A stretch of DNA of 64,000 nt from Sphingopyxis sp. (GTDB lineage Bacteria > Pseudomonadota > Alphaproteobacteria > Sphingomonadales > Sphingomonadaceae), in NCBI GenBank assembly GCA_013823985.1, contig PNNB01000001.1, positions 192,739 through 256,738 of the forward strand. The letters run 5' to 3'. The notes beneath the pieces are model-generated. The model was not told the origin of the DNA. It did not search any database and saw only the letters and a list, made by a program, of their open reading frames with translations. Shown here one piece after another: positions 38,860 through 49,708 of the stretch (positions within the stretch are counted from its first letter, which is position 1; each line of letters begins with the position of its first letter). The position numbers and the translations under genes are program-made.

Positions 38860-38890
38860 CTTGTGCCAAGCGAATTGGCACCTATATCGC
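38860..38890 (+). promoter_or_regulatory. RpoH (sigma-32) promoter of dnaK
   Basis: CTTG (38860-38863), a 17-base spacer and CCTATATCGC (38881-38890) fit the alphaproteobacterial heat-shock consensus CTTG-N17/18-CYTATNTNNG except at the last G. The leader before the dnaK ATG would be about 90 bases. Confidence 0.8.
38863..38881. repeat. Perfect inverted repeat filling the dnaK promoter spacer
   Basis: GTGCCAA-GCGAA-TTGGCAC is a perfect 7-bp inverted repeat with a 5-base centre. It lies exactly between the -35 and -10 elements of the dnaK heat-shock promoter. The grpE spacer has no such symmetry. It could be an operator for an unidentified dimeric regulator. Confidence 0.6.
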
Positions 38891-38988
38891 CGCAGCAAGG
38901 ACAATTTTCGAACAATAGGGGTGCCTGATGGGGCCCTTACGGAAAAGTCCGGTTTATAGTTCAATATAGAATTTCGGGGTAAGTTTTT

Positions 38989-40899
<1,911 letters not shown>

Positions 40900-40969
40900 T
40901 TTTAAAGGAGCTTCCGGCCGTCACCTTTCGAAACGCGGGTGGCGGTCGGGACCGGGGGTTTAATCAGCT

Positions 40970-42091
40970 ATGAGTCTCGATGTTGATTATTATGAATTGT
41001 TGCAGGTTGATCGGACAGCGGATGAAAAAACGCTGAAGTCATCCTACCGGCGGCTCGCGATGGAATGCCATCCCGACCGCAATCCGGGCTGCGACAAATC
41101 CGAAGCCAAGTTTAAAGCCATTAGCGAAGCCTATGACGTCCTGAAGGACCCGCAAAAGCGGGCCGCTTACGATCGCTTTGGGAAAGCGGCGTTTGAAAAT
41201 GGCGGCATGGGCGGCGGTCAAGCTGGCGCCGGCTTTGGCGATTTTTCCGATATTTTCGAGAGCTTTTTCGGCGATGCCTTTGGCGGTCGCCAACGTGGGC
41301 CAGCACGTGGCGCCGACTTGCGTTATGATCTCGAAATCTCGCTCGACGAAGCCTTTCATGGCAAAGAAGCTGAAATTACGATCGATGTCGCTTCGGCATG
41401 CGGAACCTGCGAAGGCACGGGCGCGACCCCCGGTTCGGGCAAGCGGCGGTGCAATTTGTGCGGTGGACATGGCAAAGTACGCGCGCAGCAAGGCTTTTTC
41501 GTGGTCGAACGCACATGCCCGACCTGCCATGGGCGCGGCGAAGTTATCGAAGATCCCTGCAAAGTCTGCCGTGGTGAAGGCCGGGTAGACGAACGCAAGA
41601 CTATTTCGGTCACAATCCCTCCCGGTGTGGATGAGGGCACACGTATCCGCGTGGCGGGTCGTGGCGAGGCCGGACCCAATGGTGCGGCCGCAGGGGATTT
41701 GTACATATTCATCCACATGTCGCGGCACAAAGTGTTCGAGCGTGAGGGAACAACCTTGTTCTGCCGTGCGCCGATCAGCTTTACGACCGCGTCCCTGGGC
41801 GGCGAAATTCGCATTCCGGGTCTGGATGGGGCCGAGCATATCATCGTCGTCCCGGAAGGAATCCAGTCGGGCAAGCAGTTGCGCCAACGCGGGGCAGGCA
41901 TGCCGGTGCTGCAAGGACGCGGGCGCGGTGATATGGTTGTCCAGATTGACGTCGAAACGCCAACGCGTCTGACGGCGCGGCAAAAGGAATTGCTCCGCGA
42001 GTTCCGGGAAACCGAAACAGGTGCGGAAAGCCCGCAGTCTGCCGGATTTTTTGACAAGCTCAAGGGCATTTGGGACGAATTGACGGATTAA
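40970..42091 (+). CDS. dnaJ: Co-chaperone DnaJ (Hsp40)
   Basis: DnaJ stimulates DnaK ATPase and presents substrates. The 373 residues contain the J domain with HPD at 34-36, a short Gly-rich region (GGMGGGQAGAGFGDF) and four zinc-binding CxxCxGxG repeats (CGTCEGTG, CNLCGGHG, CPTCHGRG, CKVCRGEG). The C-terminal substrate domains (ISVTIPPGVDEGTRIRVAGR) follow. It starts 70 bases after dnaK, so the pair is probably one operon. Confidence 0.98.
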   Translation: MSLDVDYYELLQVDRTADEKTLKSSYRRLAMECHPDRNPGCDKSEAKFKAISEAYDVLKDPQKRAAYDRFGKAAFENGGMGGGQAGAGFGDFSDIFESFFGDAFGGRQRGPARGADLRYDLEISLDEAFHGKEAEITIDVASACGTCEGTGATPGSGKRRCNLCGGHGKVRAQQGFFVVERTCPTCHGRGEVIEDPCKVCRGEGRVDERKTISVTIPPGVDEGTRIRVAGRGEAGPNGAAAGDLYIFIHMSRHKVFEREGTTLFCRAPISFTTASLGGEIRIPGLDGAEHIIVVPEGIQSGKQLRQRGAGMPVLQGRGRGDMVVQIDVETPTRLTARQKELLREFRETETGAESPQSAGFFDKLKGIWDELTD

Positions 42092-42183
42092 GTTTGCGTT
42101 CCGGGGTGTTCCAGTCATCTCGGTGCTGGCATTTGTAACATATGCTCGCTAACCTTCCCCCAATTTCATCGGGAGAGTGTATC

Positions 42184-43074
42184 GTGAAAAAGCTTTCGGC
42201 CATCTTGTGCTCTGTTGCAGCGCTCGTTCCCGCGTCGGTTTACGCGCAGCAGGATATGTCAAAGGTCGAGATCAAGACCGAGCAGCTTGCACCCGGCGTG
42301 GCGGTCTTGTTCGGTGCCGGTGGCAATATCGGCGTATCCTACGGCGAAGACGGCACCATATTGATTGATGATCAGTTCGCGCCACTGACCCCCAAGATTC
42401 AGAAGGCCGTCAGCGATCTCGGCGCGCAGCCCGTGAAATTCCTGATCAACACGCACTGGCATTTTGACCATAGCGGCGGAAACGAAAATCTCGGTAAAGC
42501 CGGTGCAGTCATCATGGCGCATGACAATGTCCGTGTCCGCATGGCGGCAGGTGCCACGGTCGCCGGAAACACCGTGCCGCCTGCGCCCACGGCTGCCTTG
42601 CCCGTCATTACCTATTCCGATGGACTGAAACTGCATTTGAATGGCGAGGAAGTGCGTGTCGTGCATGTGCCTGCTGCCCATACCGATGGCGATTCCTTCA
42701 TCCATTGGACCAAATCAAACGTCATCCACATGGGTGATCTTTTCATGTTCAAAATCAGTTTCCCCTTTGTCGATGTGGGAAGTGGCGGGGACGTGCGCGG
42801 ATTTGTAACCGCAGCGGACAAGGCTTTGGCCATCGCAAACGACCAAACCAAAATCATTCCGGGTCACGGCGCAGTCGCCACCAAGGCCGATTTACAGAAC
42901 CACCGGAATATGGTCGCAACGGTCATCGCGAAAGTAGAGGCAGGAATTAAGGCCGGTAAAACGCTCGATCAAATCAAAGCCAGCAAACCTACGGAAGGTT
43001 TTGGTATCAATACGGATGGCTTCATCACGCCTGACCGCTTTGTAGAGACGGTCTACAACAATCTGAAAAATTAA
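42184..43074 (+). CDS. Secreted metallo-beta-lactamase-fold hydrolase
   Basis: This 296-residue periplasmic protein has a signal peptide (KKLSAILCSVAALVPASVYA) and an MBL core. Zinc ligands appear in THWHFDHSGG (His91, His93, Asp95, His96), VPAAHTDGDS, MGDLF and IPGHG. The Asp after HxH makes a two-zinc site likely. The sequence is closer to quinoprotein-relay or SoxH-like MBL hydrolases than to true class B beta-lactamases, so antibiotic hydrolysis should not be assumed. GTG at 42184 is chosen because GGGAGAG precedes it and the signal peptide begins there. Its stop overlaps the converging patatin gene by 4 bases. Confidence 0.87.
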   Translation: MKKLSAILCSVAALVPASVYAQQDMSKVEIKTEQLAPGVAVLFGAGGNIGVSYGEDGTILIDDQFAPLTPKIQKAVSDLGAQPVKFLINTHWHFDHSGGNENLGKAGAVIMAHDNVRVRMAAGATVAGNTVPPAPTAALPVITYSDGLKLHLNGEEVRVVHVPAAHTDGDSFIHWTKSNVIHMGDLFMFKISFPFVDVGSGGDVRGFVTAADKALAIANDQTKIIPGHGAVATKADLQNHRNMVATVIAKVEAGIKAGKTLDQIKASKPTEGFGINTDGFITPDRFVETVYNNLKN

Positions 43075-45428
43075 GGCGCCGTTCCGCCCAGCGCCTCGAT
43101 TTCGGAACACAGGGACCGGATCAACGGTTTGATCCGGTGCAAGCGGGGTGACTCTTCGTCCAGTATCGCGCCGAACATGGCGCGTTTGAAATCGCGTATT
43201 TCGGCTTCCGGCAACATTGCGGATTGGGGCAGGGAGGAAAGCGTTATGTCGATCAAACGCTCCGCCCCATGCAAACGGCCCCACAGATAATCATTTTCGC
43301 GGTAGGTTCGGCTGAAAAATGCCCCGAAATTATTGAACTCGATGCCTTTCAGAACGTTGGCCGCGCCTCCGGTGCGGATGGCGTTGCAATCCTCGGGCGA
43401 GATACGGTCCACTTTGACGGGGTCAAATTCGTCTAGGCCTTCGCCTTGCAACAAGGGCAGTGTGGCTATGTCGTAAAGAGGGTAGCCGATATAGCCGAGT
43501 AGCATGATCCTGCGGTTCTCGTCCGGCATCTGCAAAAGCGCATCGCACAGCATGCGGTCAGCAAGGCGATCCGTTTCGATGAGCTTACGCCGATCGGCCA
43601 GCACATCGATCAACACGCCTGGTTCGGCGACCCCGTTTTGCACCAACTGCACAAAATCATCGCCTAGATATTCCGATGTCTCGCGTTCCAGAAACAGCGA
43701 AAGGCAGGCATATATGTTATCGTGCATCGCCTTTGTGCCAATGCCTTCGGTGCCGTAATCCGCCTCGATTTCATGCGCCAACCGGCGTGCGAGGAAACGT
43801 AACCGGCGGATACGGAAACGGATATCGTGATCGCGGAAAAACTCGATGGATTGCTTCGTTGCACCCACACCTTGGTCGCCGGACATGGCTTCCAGCCCGC
43901 GGCGGCGGATCTCCTCCCAGATTGAAGCCCGAAGCTTGCGATAATGCATGGAAGGCGCATCCGGATAGGCGCGCCGAGCGATGGCGATGATGTCATCGAC
44001 GACGCCCGCCATTTTCAGATGTCCGTAAGCGGGGTAGCTATATCCGGCAGCCAGCGCACCTTTCTGGTTCGCGGTTGCGCGCCATTTCTCAAGCCGCTGC
44101 GGGGTCGGCTGCGAAAGAAACCATGTCTTCCCGAGCATTTTCTCGATCGTATTTTCGACTTCATGACGCAAGCTGTCGGTAATCTGGCGCATACGTTCGA
44201 CACGTTCGGTGCGGCCTTCCAATTTCTCCAGACTGTCGCGGATGGGCTGTTCGCGCGGAATATTCGATGTGGCGCCGAAAATGGTCGAGAAAAAGCCGGG
44301 CGGCTTCATGCGCATCCCGTCTTTGGCGTTCGACCCGCCGCGTTTGCCGAATCGAAAGCTCGGCCTGCCGGGCTTCGGATCAATATAAACGAAGCGGCGG
44401 TCGACTTCCCGCCGGGCTGGTCTGTTCCGTAGCGCTTCAATCGCTTGGTTGAAGGGCGCGTTCGCCAATACAGAACCGTCAATCAGCATCGTATCGGCCG
44501 CGACACCCGCCGCGAATTGCTGCGGCAATATCCGCTGCAAAAAGCTGTCGCGACCCTCCCACACGAGATCCCGCGCCTTGATCTGTGCATCCAGTTCGTG
44601 GGCTGAAAAGGGTGGAAAGGCGCCGGGAAAGCTCGCCGTTGCCCGCGCGGCAAAAACCAGTTCCGGGATCGCGCCGATATCTGCCCCTATGCGCCCACGT
44701 GTCGAAAAACTGATCGTGATCCGATGTTCCGATTCAACGACCATCGACGGGCTGTTGAGCATCAGAATCTGGTCATGCCCGGCAAAGTCCGTCACTGTTA
44801 CGAACAGGTCCAGTGGTTGGTGTTGCGGCAGAAGAGTCTTGCCGTTCATCCCCTTCGCCATCGCATCGAACGCGTCGAGCAAAAGCCCCGAGAAGACCCG
44901 TCCGCCAAATGGCGGGGCAAACCATCGGGCACGCACAAACCGCGACAGCTTGGTGGCAACTTCCTCTTTTGCTTCGTCCGCGACCAATCGATCAATTGCT
45001 CCGCCTTTGCGGCGCAGAATCATCCATGCGATCGGGATAGCCCAAAACTTTGAGAAGCGGGACAGGGGGCGGGCATCGGGATCAAGCAGGACTTCGACAT
45101 CGGCCTTTTCCAGCCAAAGGTCGGTCAATGGTGCCAGCGATTGTCCGGTTACAATGGCCTGGGCCAAAAAGACGCCGTTGATTCCGCCTGCGCTGGACCC
45201 CGCGATGATATCGGTGAAAATACGTAACTTCGTCCCGGCAACATCTTCGATTTTCGCCAATAAATCGCGATAGACTTTCTCGCTTCCGCCCAGGTCATCG
45301 TCGCCGTCATGGTAGGCGCGGCTGGCGCGAATAAGATGCCAGATTTCACGCGTTACGCCGTGCATATAGATTGCGAGGCTGACTCCACCGTAACATATCA
45401 GTGCCAGTCTGAGTTCTTTCTCCCGCAT
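43071..45428 (-). CDS. Patatin-like phospholipase, large DUF3376-type
   Basis: This 785-residue protein begins LRLALICYGGVSLAIYMHGV, typical of the large actinobacterial and proteobacterial patatin family (TIGR03607). It has the serine lipase box GSSAG with Ser79, and the dyad Asp in LIDGSVLANAPF. The C-terminal half (about residues 400-785) corresponds to DUF3376 and is rich in Arg/Asp with no known motif. It has no signal peptide. The ATG at 45428 fits the family start; the frame extends nine codons to 45455. A lipid acyl-hydrolase role is inferred from the motifs only. It is divergent from radA with 93 bases between. Confidence 0.88.
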   Translation of the reverse strand: MREKELRLALICYGGVSLAIYMHGVTREIWHLIRASRAYHDGDDDLGGSEKVYRDLLAKIEDVAGTKLRIFTDIIAGSSAGGINGVFLAQAIVTGQSLAPLTDLWLEKADVEVLLDPDARPLSRFSKFWAIPIAWMILRRKGGAIDRLVADEAKEEVATKLSRFVRARWFAPPFGGRVFSGLLLDAFDAMAKGMNGKTLLPQHQPLDLFVTVTDFAGHDQILMLNSPSMVVESEHRITISFSTRGRIGADIGAIPELVFAARATASFPGAFPPFSAHELDAQIKARDLVWEGRDSFLQRILPQQFAAGVAADTMLIDGSVLANAPFNQAIEALRNRPARREVDRRFVYIDPKPGRPSFRFGKRGGSNAKDGMRMKPPGFFSTIFGATSNIPREQPIRDSLEKLEGRTERVERMRQITDSLRHEVENTIEKMLGKTWFLSQPTPQRLEKWRATANQKGALAAGYSYPAYGHLKMAGVVDDIIAIARRAYPDAPSMHYRKLRASIWEEIRRRGLEAMSGDQGVGATKQSIEFFRDHDIRFRIRRLRFLARRLAHEIEADYGTEGIGTKAMHDNIYACLSLFLERETSEYLGDDFVQLVQNGVAEPGVLIDVLADRRKLIETDRLADRMLCDALLQMPDENRRIMLLGYIGYPLYDIATLPLLQGEGLDEFDPVKVDRISPEDCNAIRTGGAANVLKGIEFNNFGAFFSRTYRENDYLWGRLHGAERLIDITLSSLPQSAMLPEAEIRDFKRAMFGAILDEESPRLHRIKPLIRSLCSEIEALGGTAP

Positions 45429-45521
45429 GGTAGGGATGTGGCACCGGTCGGCCATGCACGCAAGCGCAGAAGCGACCGCATTGGGGCTTGAGTTCCTGTT
45501 ATGTTCTGATATTCAGCCTGA

Positions 45522-46886
45522 ATGGCAAAAGCAAAACGCAGATATGTATGTCAGGCATGCGGCTCGGAAGCCTCGCGTTGGCAAGGGCAATGCGACGACT
45601 GCGGGGAGTGGAACACACTCGCCGAGGAAGCAAGTGCGACCGTTTTTGAAATGAAGCATCACCTGCGCTCGGGCGGGCGGTCAGTGGAATTGTCCGGTCT
45701 CGATAGTGATATCAAACTTCCCGAACGGGCGTCGACGGGGATTGCGGAATTTGATCGTGCATTAGGCGGGGGGCTTGTGCCCGGTTCAGCCACATTGCTG
45801 GGTGGTGACCCGGGGATCGGGAAATCCACATTATTGTTGCAGGCTGCCGCCAATCTTGCGCGACGCGGTTTGTCGGTCGCCTATATCTCCGGGGAAGAGG
45901 CCGTTGATCAAGTGCGGTTGCGCGCCAGACGGCTTGGTTTGGGCGATGCGCCCGTGCAGTTGGCATCCGCGACTTCGGTGCGCGACATTCTGACAACGAT
46001 CAGTCAGGGGGCACCGCCAGCACTACTCGTAATAGATTCCATCCAGACAATGCATAGCGACCTTATCGAAGGCGCACCCGGTACCGTCAGCCAAGTGCGC
46101 GCTTCGGCGCAGGAGCTGATCCGTTTTGCCAAGGAACGTGGCTCGGCACTCATGCTTGTCGGCCATGTTACGAAAGATGGCACAATCGCGGGGCCACGTG
46201 TTCTGGAGCATATGGTCGACACCGTGCTCGCCTTCGAAGGTGAACGTAGCCACCAGTATCGAATCTTGCGGGCGTCCAAAAACCGCTTTGGCGGCACCGA
46301 TGAAATCGGCGTCTTTGCGATGCAGGAAGAAGGGTTGGCGGAGGTCGGTAATCCCAGCGCCCTGTTCCTCACCGATCGCGCCGAGCAGGTGACTGGCGCA
46401 ACTGTATTTCCCGCGCTGGAAGGCACGCGCCCGGTTTTGGTGGAAATCCAGGCTCTGGTGGTACGTCTCTCCAGTGGTGCCACGCCGCGAAGAGCAGTTG
46501 TTGGCTGGGATAGCGGCCGGTTGGCGATGATCTTGGCGGTGTTGGAAGCGCGCTGCGGCCTCAGTTTTTCGACAGCAGAAGTTTATCTGAATATCGCTGG
46601 CGGATATCGCATTTCGGACCCTGCCGCCGACCTCGCGGTTGCCGCCGCTTTGGTTTCGGCCTTGTCGGAACGGCCATTGCCGTCGGATGCTGTCCTGTTC
46701 GGGGAAGTCGCCCTGTCCGGAGAAATCCGCCCTGTGGCGCACGCGGCATTGCGCCTGAAAGAGTCGGCCAAGCTTGGTTTCAGCCGCGCTTTGGTGCCGC
46801 CATCGGTCAAAGCGCAATCGGGGGTGTCGACGCAGGAATTCCGAACATTGGCCCAGCTTGTAGACCATATGCTCGGACGAAATTGA
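45522..46886 (+). CDS. radA: DNA repair protein RadA/Sms
   Basis: RadA is a RecA-like helicase that promotes branch migration. In 454 residues the zinc finger is Cys10, Cys13, Cys24, Cys27. Walker A is GGDPGIGKS at 94-102, Walker B VIDSIQTM, and the RadA-specific KNRFGGTDEIGVFAM is present. A Lon-protease-like C-terminal domain (VYLNIAGGYRISDPAADLAV) follows. Length and order are standard. The downstream cvpA-like gene starts 81 bases later. Confidence 0.97.
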   Translation: MAKAKRRYVCQACGSEASRWQGQCDDCGEWNTLAEEASATVFEMKHHLRSGGRSVELSGLDSDIKLPERASTGIAEFDRALGGGLVPGSATLLGGDPGIGKSTLLLQAAANLARRGLSVAYISGEEAVDQVRLRARRLGLGDAPVQLASATSVRDILTTISQGAPPALLVIDSIQTMHSDLIEGAPGTVSQVRASAQELIRFAKERGSALMLVGHVTKDGTIAGPRVLEHMVDTVLAFEGERSHQYRILRASKNRFGGTDEIGVFAMQEEGLAEVGNPSALFLTDRAEQVTGATVFPALEGTRPVLVEIQALVVRLSSGATPRRAVVGWDSGRLAMILAVLEARCGLSFSTAEVYLNIAGGYRISDPAADLAVAAALVSALSERPLPSDAVLFGEVALSGEIRPVAHAALRLKESAKLGFSRALVPPSVKAQSGVSTQEFRTLAQLVDHMLGRN

Positions 46887-46967
46887 GAATAGGAAAGGCG
46901 GGCATCGCGCGCGCAAATTTCAATCTCGCTCTTGTCTTTGCATCCCGTCACCCTTAGCAACAGCAGC

Positions 46968-47486
46968 ATGACGGCTCTCGATATCATCGTGCTCTTTTTG
47001 CTCGGGAGCGGGGCTGTATTCGGCTTCATTCGCGGATTTGTGCAAGAAGCGCTGTCGCTGATCGCCTGGATAATGATTATCGCGGCGGTGCGCGTTTTTC
47101 ATGCTCCTGCTTCTGCGGCATTGAGCGAACCTATAGGGACGGATTCCGGCGCAGCCGTCCTCGCGTTCCTGGCCATCGTGATCGTCACCTATGCGCTCGG
47201 CAAATGGATCGCCAAGTCGATCGGGAAAAAATCCCGCAAATCGGTGCTCGGGCCAATAGACCGTGTGCTTGGTTTTGGGTTCGGGATGCTGAAGGGCTTG
47301 ATATTTTCCACGCTGATATTCCTGCTCCTCGTGATGGGTTATGAAACGCTGTTTGGCGATAAGGAGCCTCGGCCGGACTGGATGGTGAAATCCCGGACAT
47401 ACCCCTTGTTGAACGCGAGCGGGAACGCCATGTCCGAATTCGTGCGCCAACAACGTGACACTCTTGAAACCAACACGGCTGAGTGA
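46968..47486 (+). CDS. CvpA family membrane protein
   Basis: This 172-residue protein has four hydrophobic segments: ALDIIVLFLLGSGAVFGFI, ALSLIAWIMIIAAVRVF, AAVLAFLAIVIVTYALGKW and MLKGLIFSTLIFLLLVMG. The signature GFIRGFVQEALSLIAW near the N-terminus identifies the CvpA (colicin V production) family. The family has a general role in membrane or cell-envelope homeostasis, but the biochemical function is unknown. The ATG at 46968 fits the family; an in-frame ATG at 46932 lies inside non-conserved sequence. The stop overlaps the next start (TGATG). Confidence 0.9.
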   Translation: MTALDIIVLFLLGSGAVFGFIRGFVQEALSLIAWIMIIAAVRVFHAPASAALSEPIGTDSGAAVLAFLAIVIVTYALGKWIAKSIGKKSRKSVLGPIDRVLGFGFGMLKGLIFSTLIFLLLVMGYETLFGDKEPRPDWMVKSRTYPLLNASGNAMSEFVRQQRDTLETNTAE

Positions 47487-47917
47487 TGGACAGCGCGCTT
47501 TACAATAGGGACATTTTGCGGCTGGCATCCTCCTTGGTGGCGGGCGAGCGTCTGGAAAATCCCGACGGCGTTGCTGAAAGCCGTTCCCCCGTTTGCGGCA
47601 GCCGCATCCACGCGGAAATTGCGATGGCAGATAACGGAACCATCGCCGCTGTTGCGCTGCGGGCCAATGCCTGTGCCCTGGGTCAGGCGTCTACCGCTAT
47701 CGTCCGGGCGCATGCCGCAGGCTTGGACCTGCACAGCATTGCTGAAATCCGTGACGCGGTAGAGATGGCGTTGAAACATAACGCAGAGATGCCCTCGCAC
47801 TGGCCCGAACTGGCCTTGCTCGCACCCGCGCGCGATTACCCTTCACGCCATGCTGCCATTTTACTGCCCTTTGACGCGGTTCTGGCAGCGGCGGCGCACA
47901 TGAAACTGGCGAGCTGA
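47486..47917 (+). CDS. NifU/IscU-like iron-sulfur cluster assembly scaffold protein
   Basis: This 143-residue protein resembles the NifU N-terminal (IscU) scaffold domain: YNRDILRLA at the start, a Cys in SPVCGSRI and a second in NACALGQAS. The third cysteine of IscU is not seen; the equivalent segment reads RHAAILLPF, with Ala or Ile where Cys is expected. It may therefore bind a cluster in an altered way or act in transfer rather than assembly. It is coupled on both sides by TGATG overlaps (cvpA before, Kef antiporter after). No other Isc or Suf gene is nearby. Confidence 0.75.
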   Translation: MDSALYNRDILRLASSLVAGERLENPDGVAESRSPVCGSRIHAEIAMADNGTIAAVALRANACALGQASTAIVRAHAAGLDLHSIAEIRDAVEMALKHNAEMPSHWPELALLAPARDYPSRHAAILLPFDAVLAAAAHMKLAS

Positions 47918-49698
47918 TGGAGGAATCGACCCACCATTTGGCCGCCGATGTCATGTTCGGCGGCGTCGTCCTGCTGGGCGCTGCGTTGATCGCTGTGCTT
48001 ATTTTCCGGCGTTTGGGCCTGGGTGCTGTCCTCGGCTATCTGGTCGCCGGGATTGCGATTGGCCCTGACGGACTGGGCTTGATCGGTGAAGCGCAGACGA
48101 TCCTCGCCTATTCGGAGATCGGCATCATCCTGCTTCTCTTCCTGGTAGGACTTGAACTGTCGCCGAGCCGGCTTTGGTTGATGCGGCGGGACATATTGTT
48201 GTTCGGCCCGCTTCAGGTGGCGCTGTGCGGGCTTGCGATGTTTGCCGTGATCCAACTGGTGATGCCCAGTTTCAGTTGGGAAGCCGCACTCGTTCTAGGG
48301 TTACCGCTGGCTCTGTCATCTACCGCGCAGGTGCTTCCGCTGCTGCAATCCAGAGGGCGGCTGAAAACAGATTATGGAGAAAAGAGCTTCTCGATCTTGC
48401 TGTTTCAGGATCTTTCCATCGTTCCGCTGCTGACAATCGTCGCCGCACTTTCCCGGGCGCCAGCCGAAGAGGGCGCGGTTAGTGGCTGGTTGCTTGTGGT
48501 CTACGCACTTTTGGCGATCGTCGGGTTGGTCCTCGCGGGCCGCTATCTGCTTTCGCCCCTGCTCAAGCTGGTCGGAAAAATTTCGGAACGTGAACTGTTC
48601 ATCGTCACCGGGCTCTTCACCGTCTGTGCAAGCGCCGCCGTAATGCAGATGATCGGCGTTTCCGCCGCATTGGGCGCCTTTGTGGCCGGTGTCATGCTCG
48701 CCGAATCCCCATATCGACATGAGCTTGAGGCTGACATTGACCCCTTCCGCTCGATCTTGCTGGGTCTGTTTTTCCTTGCCGTCGGGATGCTGCTTGATCT
48801 GGACGTGATCGCCGCGCAACCCGGGGTTGTGCTGGGACTAGCCATCGCGCTGATCCTCGTGAAAACGAGCGTTATCTTTTTGCTGGCCCGGTTTTTCGGA
48901 CTGAGTGGCTCGGCATCCATCATCACGGCGCTGCTGTTAAGCCAAGGCGGCGAGTTTGGTTTCGTGCTTTTCGCCGCGGCGCAAGGAGCGCTTTTGATCC
49001 AGCCCGAAGCCGCGAGCCTTTTTGGCGCTGTCGTCACCCTGTCGATGGCGGCGACCCCGTTCCTCATGATCCTCGCCGGAAAGCTTGCGTCCCGCAAACA
49101 GGCGAGCGAAGTGCAACTGGATGATCCGGAACTGGCGGCGCAGGCAAATGTGATTGTGGTAGGCCATGGCCGTTTTGGCCAGCAGGTCGCGCAGATCATG
49201 TTCGCCGCAGGCCGGAGCGTCACGCTCATCGACATCAATCCTGAAACCATCGATCTGAGCGGCGAATTCGGGCGAAAGGTCTTCTACGGCGACGGCACAC
49301 GTATCGATTTGCTCCAACGCGCCGGTGCGGACAAAGCGTGCGCGATATTCTTTTGCATCAACGACCGCGATCTCGACGCTGAAACGCTGACACCTGTGCG
49401 TCAGGCATTTCCCAAGACACGTATTTTTGCCCGCGCCTATGACCGGCGGCAGGCCATCGAGTTGATGCACGACAAAGAAATCACCATTGTGCGCGAGGTC
49501 TTTGAATCCTCCATCAAGCTGGCGGTGGAGGGTTTGAAGTCCCTGGGGGTCGCAAAGCCGCAGATTGAAAAGATTGTCAGCGAATTCCGCGTGCGGGACC
49601 GCAGCCGGCTGACCGCGCAGTTTGAAAGTGGCGACATGCACGCGGGGCAACGGCACAGCTTCGGCGGTGACGATTCTGACGATTTTTTATACGACTAG
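47917..49698 (+). CDS. Kef-type monovalent cation:proton antiporter (CPA2) with RCK domain
   Basis: This 593-residue CPA2 antiporter has about twelve membrane segments (residues about 8-380) followed by a cytosolic Rossmann RCK/TrkA-N domain beginning IVVVGHGRFGQQVAQIM near residue 410. The membrane part carries GLELSPSRLW, LALSSTAQVLPLL and LLSQGGEFGFVLFAAAQ, characteristic of KefB/KefC. Kef systems export K+ when glutathione adducts accumulate, and gshB is elsewhere in this window. No separate KefF or KefG subunit is visible. The start overlaps the scaffold gene stop (TGATG). Confidence 0.93.
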   Translation: MEESTHHLAADVMFGGVVLLGAALIAVLIFRRLGLGAVLGYLVAGIAIGPDGLGLIGEAQTILAYSEIGIILLLFLVGLELSPSRLWLMRRDILLFGPLQVALCGLAMFAVIQLVMPSFSWEAALVLGLPLALSSTAQVLPLLQSRGRLKTDYGEKSFSILLFQDLSIVPLLTIVAALSRAPAEEGAVSGWLLVVYALLAIVGLVLAGRYLLSPLLKLVGKISERELFIVTGLFTVCASAAVMQMIGVSAALGAFVAGVMLAESPYRHELEADIDPFRSILLGLFFLAVGMLLDLDVIAAQPGVVLGLAIALILVKTSVIFLLARFFGLSGSASIITALLLSQGGEFGFVLFAAAQGALLIQPEAASLFGAVVTLSMAATPFLMILAGKLASRKQASEVQLDDPELAAQANVIVVGHGRFGQQVAQIMFAAGRSVTLIDINPETIDLSGEFGRKVFYGDGTRIDLLQRAGADKACAIFFCINDRDLDAETLTPVRQAFPKTRIFARAYDRRQAIELMHDKEITIVREVFESSIKLAVEGLKSLGVAKPQIEKIVSEFRVRDRSRLTAQFESGDMHAGQRHSFGGDDSDDFLYD

Positions 49699-49708
49699 GG
49701 TCCTGACC

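Noticed and set aside
34035..38988. Search for a CIRCE operator before hrcA, grpE and dnaK
   Set aside because: No TTAGCACTC-N9-GAGTGCTAA or close variant was found; the inverted repeats present (34079, 38863) have other sequences.
42184..43074. Calling the MBL-fold protein a beta-lactamase resistance gene
   Set aside because: The zinc motif is generic for the superfamily and the surrounding sequence resembles other hydrolase groups; resistance cannot be claimed.
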